The notes beneath the pieces were generated by a model. It worked only from the letters and a program-made list of their open reading frames with translations. It had not been told where the DNA came from and did no database searches. This document shows positions 23,684 through 23,732 of a stretch of DNA of 23,732 bases, in pieces (the stretch's first letter is position 1; each line of letters opens with the position of its first letter). Where the stretch lies: the IMG/VR virus record IMGVR_UViG_3300042868_000075, positions 1-23,732 of that record. One strand, given 5' to 3'. Source of the stretch: a virus. The translations under genes and the position numbers were made by a program.

Positions 23684-23732
23684 TGGCAAGCATCGTTGAG
23701 GTCAAAAGCCAACTTGACACCCACGAGGCTGT
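23683..23732 (+). CDS. Partial gene, cut by the window end
   Basis: An ATG at 23683 overlaps the previous stop (TAATG), and 16 codons (plus two bases) remain before the window ends: MASIVEVKSQLDTHEA. It looks like the start of a helical protein. Small proteins with this kind of beginning occur near lysis genes (holin or spanin-like) in some phages, but the fragment is too short for any call. Confidence 0.45.
   Translation, partial: MASIVEVKSQLDTHEA

Noticed and set aside
1-23732. BPP-1-style diversity-generating retroelement
   Set aside because: Capsid-side genes recall BPP-1, so I looked for a reverse transcriptase and a template repeat; none is visible here.
1-23732. tRNA genes, integrase, or T7-type RNA polymerase
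   Set aside because: No cloverleaf-like segment, integrase catalytic pattern or polymerase motif was found in the window.

Overview
This window is the structural and packaging half of a tailed double-stranded DNA phage (or a prophage-like contig) with podovirus architecture. All recognisable genes are on the + strand and the coding density is very high. Most neighbours touch or overlap by 1-4 bases (TAATG or ATGA junctions). The order is: small early genes, small and large terminase, a T7 gp13-like protein, a cluster of tiny basic proteins, a decoration-like protein, portal, Bbp19-like protein, scaffold, major capsid, a small head protein, two sugar or phosphate transferase-like enzymes, tail tubular proteins A and B, four internal virion proteins, the tail fibre, and a set of aquatic-phage accessory genes. 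No RNA polymerase, replication, integration or lysis gene, no tRNA and no CRISPR array is visible.

The morphogenesis genes match the T7 set by order and motifs (portal, scaffold, gp11, gp12, gp14, gp15, gp16, gp17 N-terminus). The capsid-side genes (Bbp19-like, HK97-type capsid, small head protein) recall Bordetella phage BPP-1-like podoviruses. The region after the tail fibre (20322-23732) holds families I know from marine and freshwater phages: a fibre-associated structural protein, a glycine-rich adhesin-like protein, a 2-oxoglutarate oxygenase-like protein and two small conserved proteins. I infer an uncultured aquatic phage of a Gram-negative bacterium. The host cannot be named from this sequence.

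Layout: 1-159 is a control region with a sigma70-like promoter and an inverted repeat. 160-3082 covers DNA binding and packaging. 3079-4737 holds small basic proteins and a putative decoration protein. 4740-7346 holds portal, Bbp19-like and scaffold. 7347-7584 is the only other sizeable gap, with a strong terminator and a structured leader before the capsid gene. 7585-8717 is the head, 8718-9961 the two transferase-like enzymes, 9970-12806 the tail tube, 12808-18615 the ejection proteins, 18629-22429 the host-recognition proteins, and 22439-23732 the accessory genes, the last cut by the window end.

Together the terminase would package DNA through the portal into a capsid built on the scaffold. 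gp11- and gp12-like proteins form the short tail, and the fibre and glycine-rich protein recognise the host. The internal virion proteins probably form the ejected channel. The least explained parts are the two enzymes between head and tail genes, the capsid leader, the tandem small basic genes, and the oxygenase next to a collagen-like fibre.
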